DNA from: JBBKWX01 sp037969175
Lineage (GTDB): Bacteria; Bacteroidota; Bacteroidia; AKYH767-A; JBBKVM01
Assembly: GCA_037969175.1 (NCBI GenBank)
Contig: JBBKWX010000048.1
Location: 1-8,254 of the forward strand
Direction: 5' to 3'
Length of the DNA: 8,254 nucleotides
Shown here: piece by piece, positions 6,801 through 8,254 of the stretch
Numbering within the stretch: position 1 is the stretch's first letter
How the letters are laid out: the number at the start of each line of letters is the position of its first letter
Made by a program: the position numbers and the translations under genes
Notes under the pieces: generated by a model
What the model was told of the DNA's origin: nothing
The model's input: the letters and a program-made list of their open reading frames with translations, nothing else
Database searches by the model: none

Positions 6801-8254
6801 AGGGTTTCGGGGGTTTGTTGCAAAATTCGTTCATTCAGATTTTTGCCAAAATGATAATTGTCATGTTTTGAATTCTCAATTGATAAATTCTTTTTAACAT
6901 CTCTATTACTTATTTGCCTTCCGAACAGACTGGTCAGGAGCACTACAAAACCAACTACCGTTATTGAGCTCAAGGGCATCAATATGGCAGCGATCAGTGG
7001 AGTGAGATGTCCTGTTACGGCAAAACTCAGCCCTGTGATATTGTACAAGAATGACAACACAAAACTCATTTTCACAACCCGCATCGATTGTCTGGAAAAC
7101 TGAATGAAACCGGGAAGCTTTTCAAAAGAACCGGAAGATAATATTGCATCGCATGAAGGAGAGAATGCATGCACATCCTCACTCATAGCTATTCCTACAT
7201 CCGCGGCTTTCAATGCTCCTGCATCATTTAAGCCATCCCCTACCATCATTACACTGGATCCTTCAAGCTGAAGCTCCTCGATATAATCTAATTTTTGTTC
7301 CGGATTCTTATTAAAATTTAATATGGTTTCAGGACCCATTATTTTTTCAAAATAATTCCGATCCCCATCATTGTCACCGGATAATAAATGCAAATGATAA
7401 TTATTTTTTAATGATGAAATTAGTGTTGCCAGATTCCTTCTGTACTTCTTCCTGATCTCAAATCTTCCTTTAGATCTTCCGTTGATATTGATATGAACAT
7501 AACTTGAATCACTGTGCTCTTCAATTCTTCTTGAATTTGCAAACTTCGCATTACCAAGTAATACATCTATGTCAACTACCCTCCCACGGATTCCGTGACC
7601 AGTCAGTTCTTCAAAATCTTTGCACTCCAGATCCGAATGCCCGAGATATTCACTTATGGCTAAACTAAGCGGATGTATGCTTTGCGATGTAAGTGAAGAA
7701 ATGATCTGATTTTCTTTTTCTGTAAGTTGTTCTCCTTCCCAACTAACATTGTCTTTTGATTTCGAAGTGAGCGTACCTGTTTTATCGAATATTATTTGGT
7801 CTAAAGAAGCCATTTTTTCAATGACAGAAGTGGATCTCAGATACAAACCATTCTTTCCAAAGATTCTCATACTATTACCCAATGCAAATGGTAAACTCAA
7901 AGCCAGCGCGCATGGGCAAGCAATGATCAAAATGGATGCAATAACAAAAACTGCTTTTGACGGGTCTACCAAAGTCCAATAGATTCCTGCTAACAATGAA
8001 ATGAAAAGTATAGCGATCGTAAATCGCTTACTTACTTTGTTCATGATGTTAGATAAGTAATTGGAATGTTCTTTTGAGAAGATCTCTTTGTTCCACAGTC
8101 CGGTTAAATAACTCTGATCAACCTGTTTCTCAATGACCAGCTCAATGATTCCTGATCTTTGTTTTCCACCTGCAAAGATCTTGTCACCTTTCTCATGATG
8201 GATCAAATTATCCTCACCTGTTACAAAACTGTAATCTATCAGTGCATTGCCTTT
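6797..8254 (-). CDS. ccoI: CcoI/FixI-type copper P1B ATPase, 5' end missing
   Basis: The C-terminal 485 residues of a heavy-metal P-type ATPase. The frame is open to the right edge, and a TTG at 8206 that could be taken as a start is internal because the actuator-loop residues TGE lie upstream of it (fragment residues 12-14, about 8213-8221). Counting from the edge: two membrane helices (about 77-95 and 100-123) with the copper motif CPC at 113-115, the phosphorylation site DKTGTLT at 157-163, HP at 194-195, GHGIRG at 219-224, GDGLND at 339-344, and final helices with YN at 404-405 and MPLSS at 426-430, a Cu-pump pattern. The N-terminal metal-binding and early membrane regions are missing. 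CcoI exports Cu(I) across the inner membrane for cbb3 CuB assembly rather than for detoxification; the neighbouring ccoS and ccoNO support this assignment. The TGE is followed by Asp-Asn instead of the usual Ser-x-Pro. Confidence 0.94.
   Translation of the reverse strand, partial: KGNALIDYSFVTGEDNLIHHEKGDKIFAGGKQRSGIIELVIEKQVDQSYLTGLWNKEIFSKEHSNYLSNIMNKVSKRFTIAILFISLLAGIYWTLVDPSKAVFVIASILIIACPCALALSLPFALGNSMRIFGKNGLYLRSTSVIEKMASLDQIIFDKTGTLTSKSKDNVSWEGEQLTEKENQIISSLTSQSIHPLSLAISEYLGHSDLECKDFEELTGHGIRGRVVDIDVLLGNAKFANSRRIEEHSDSSYVHININGRSKGRFEIRKKYRRNLATLISSLKNNYHLHLLSGDNDGDRNYFEKIMGPETILNFNKNPEQKLDYIEELQLEGSSVMMVGDGLNDAGALKAADVGIAMSEDVHAFSPSCDAILSSGSFEKLPGFIQFSRQSMRVVKMSFVLSFLYNITGLSFAVTGHLTPLIAAILMPLSSITVVGFVVLLTSLFGRQISNRDVKKNLSIENSKHDNYHFGKNLNERILQQTPETL

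Noticed and set aside
8204..8206. TTG at 8206 as the start of the P-type ATPase
   Set aside because: The upstream frame stays open to the window edge and encodes the actuator TGE motif, so the gene starts beyond the window.
1..8254. Search for CRISPR arrays, tRNA or rRNA genes, insertion sequences and attachment sites
   Set aside because: The window is continuous coding sequence for recognised genes. I saw no spaced direct repeats, no transposase and no RNA gene signature.

Overview
The window is AT-rich, almost fully coding, and looks like part of a Bacteroidota (Bacteroidetes) chromosome. The reasons are a fused CcoN/CcoO oxidase subunit, a CcoP with a long hydrophobic N-terminus and only one haem-c site, a gene order I know from that phylum (ccoI-ccoS-ccoNO-ccoQ-ccoP-ccoG-ccoH-safE), and starts preceded by A-rich sequence rather than Shine-Dalgarno motifs. 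I cannot name the genus.

Layout. Bases 1-617 (+ strand) hold the 3' part of a PPK2-family polyphosphate:nucleotide phosphotransferase whose 5' end lies before the window. Everything from 620 to 8254 is one block on the minus strand. In transcription order (right to left) it is: ccoI (copper P-type ATPase, 5' end beyond the window), ccoS (57 codons, an assembly protein short enough to be missed), ccoNO (fused catalytic and mono-haem subunit), ccoQ (small membrane subunit), ccoP (haem-c subunit), ccoG (iron-sulfur protein and proposed copper reductase), ccoH (FixH-like assembly protein) and a TauE/SafE-family membrane protein. Six of the seven junctions overlap by 1 to 11 bases. The seventh (ccoNO/ccoQ) has a 4-base gap. 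There is no room for an internal promoter or terminator between genes, so one transcript with coupled translation is likely. Its promoter is not in the window. No stretch over 300 bases lacks a gene.

Together the minus-strand genes encode a complete cbb3-type (high oxygen affinity) cytochrome c oxidase with most of its assembly machinery. CcoI, CcoG and probably the SafE-like protein handle copper, CcoS and CcoH assist assembly, and CcoNO/CcoQ/CcoP form the enzyme. The PPK2 gene points toward the cluster, its stop 2 bases from the last cco-cluster stop, and shows no clear functional link.

I see no undescribed system here. The most unusual non-coding signal is a perfect 25-base inverted repeat (12-base arms around one central base) inside the start of ccoG. 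Other points of interest are the uncharacterised role of the SafE-like protein, the atypical TGED loop of CcoI and the extended N-terminus of CcoP.
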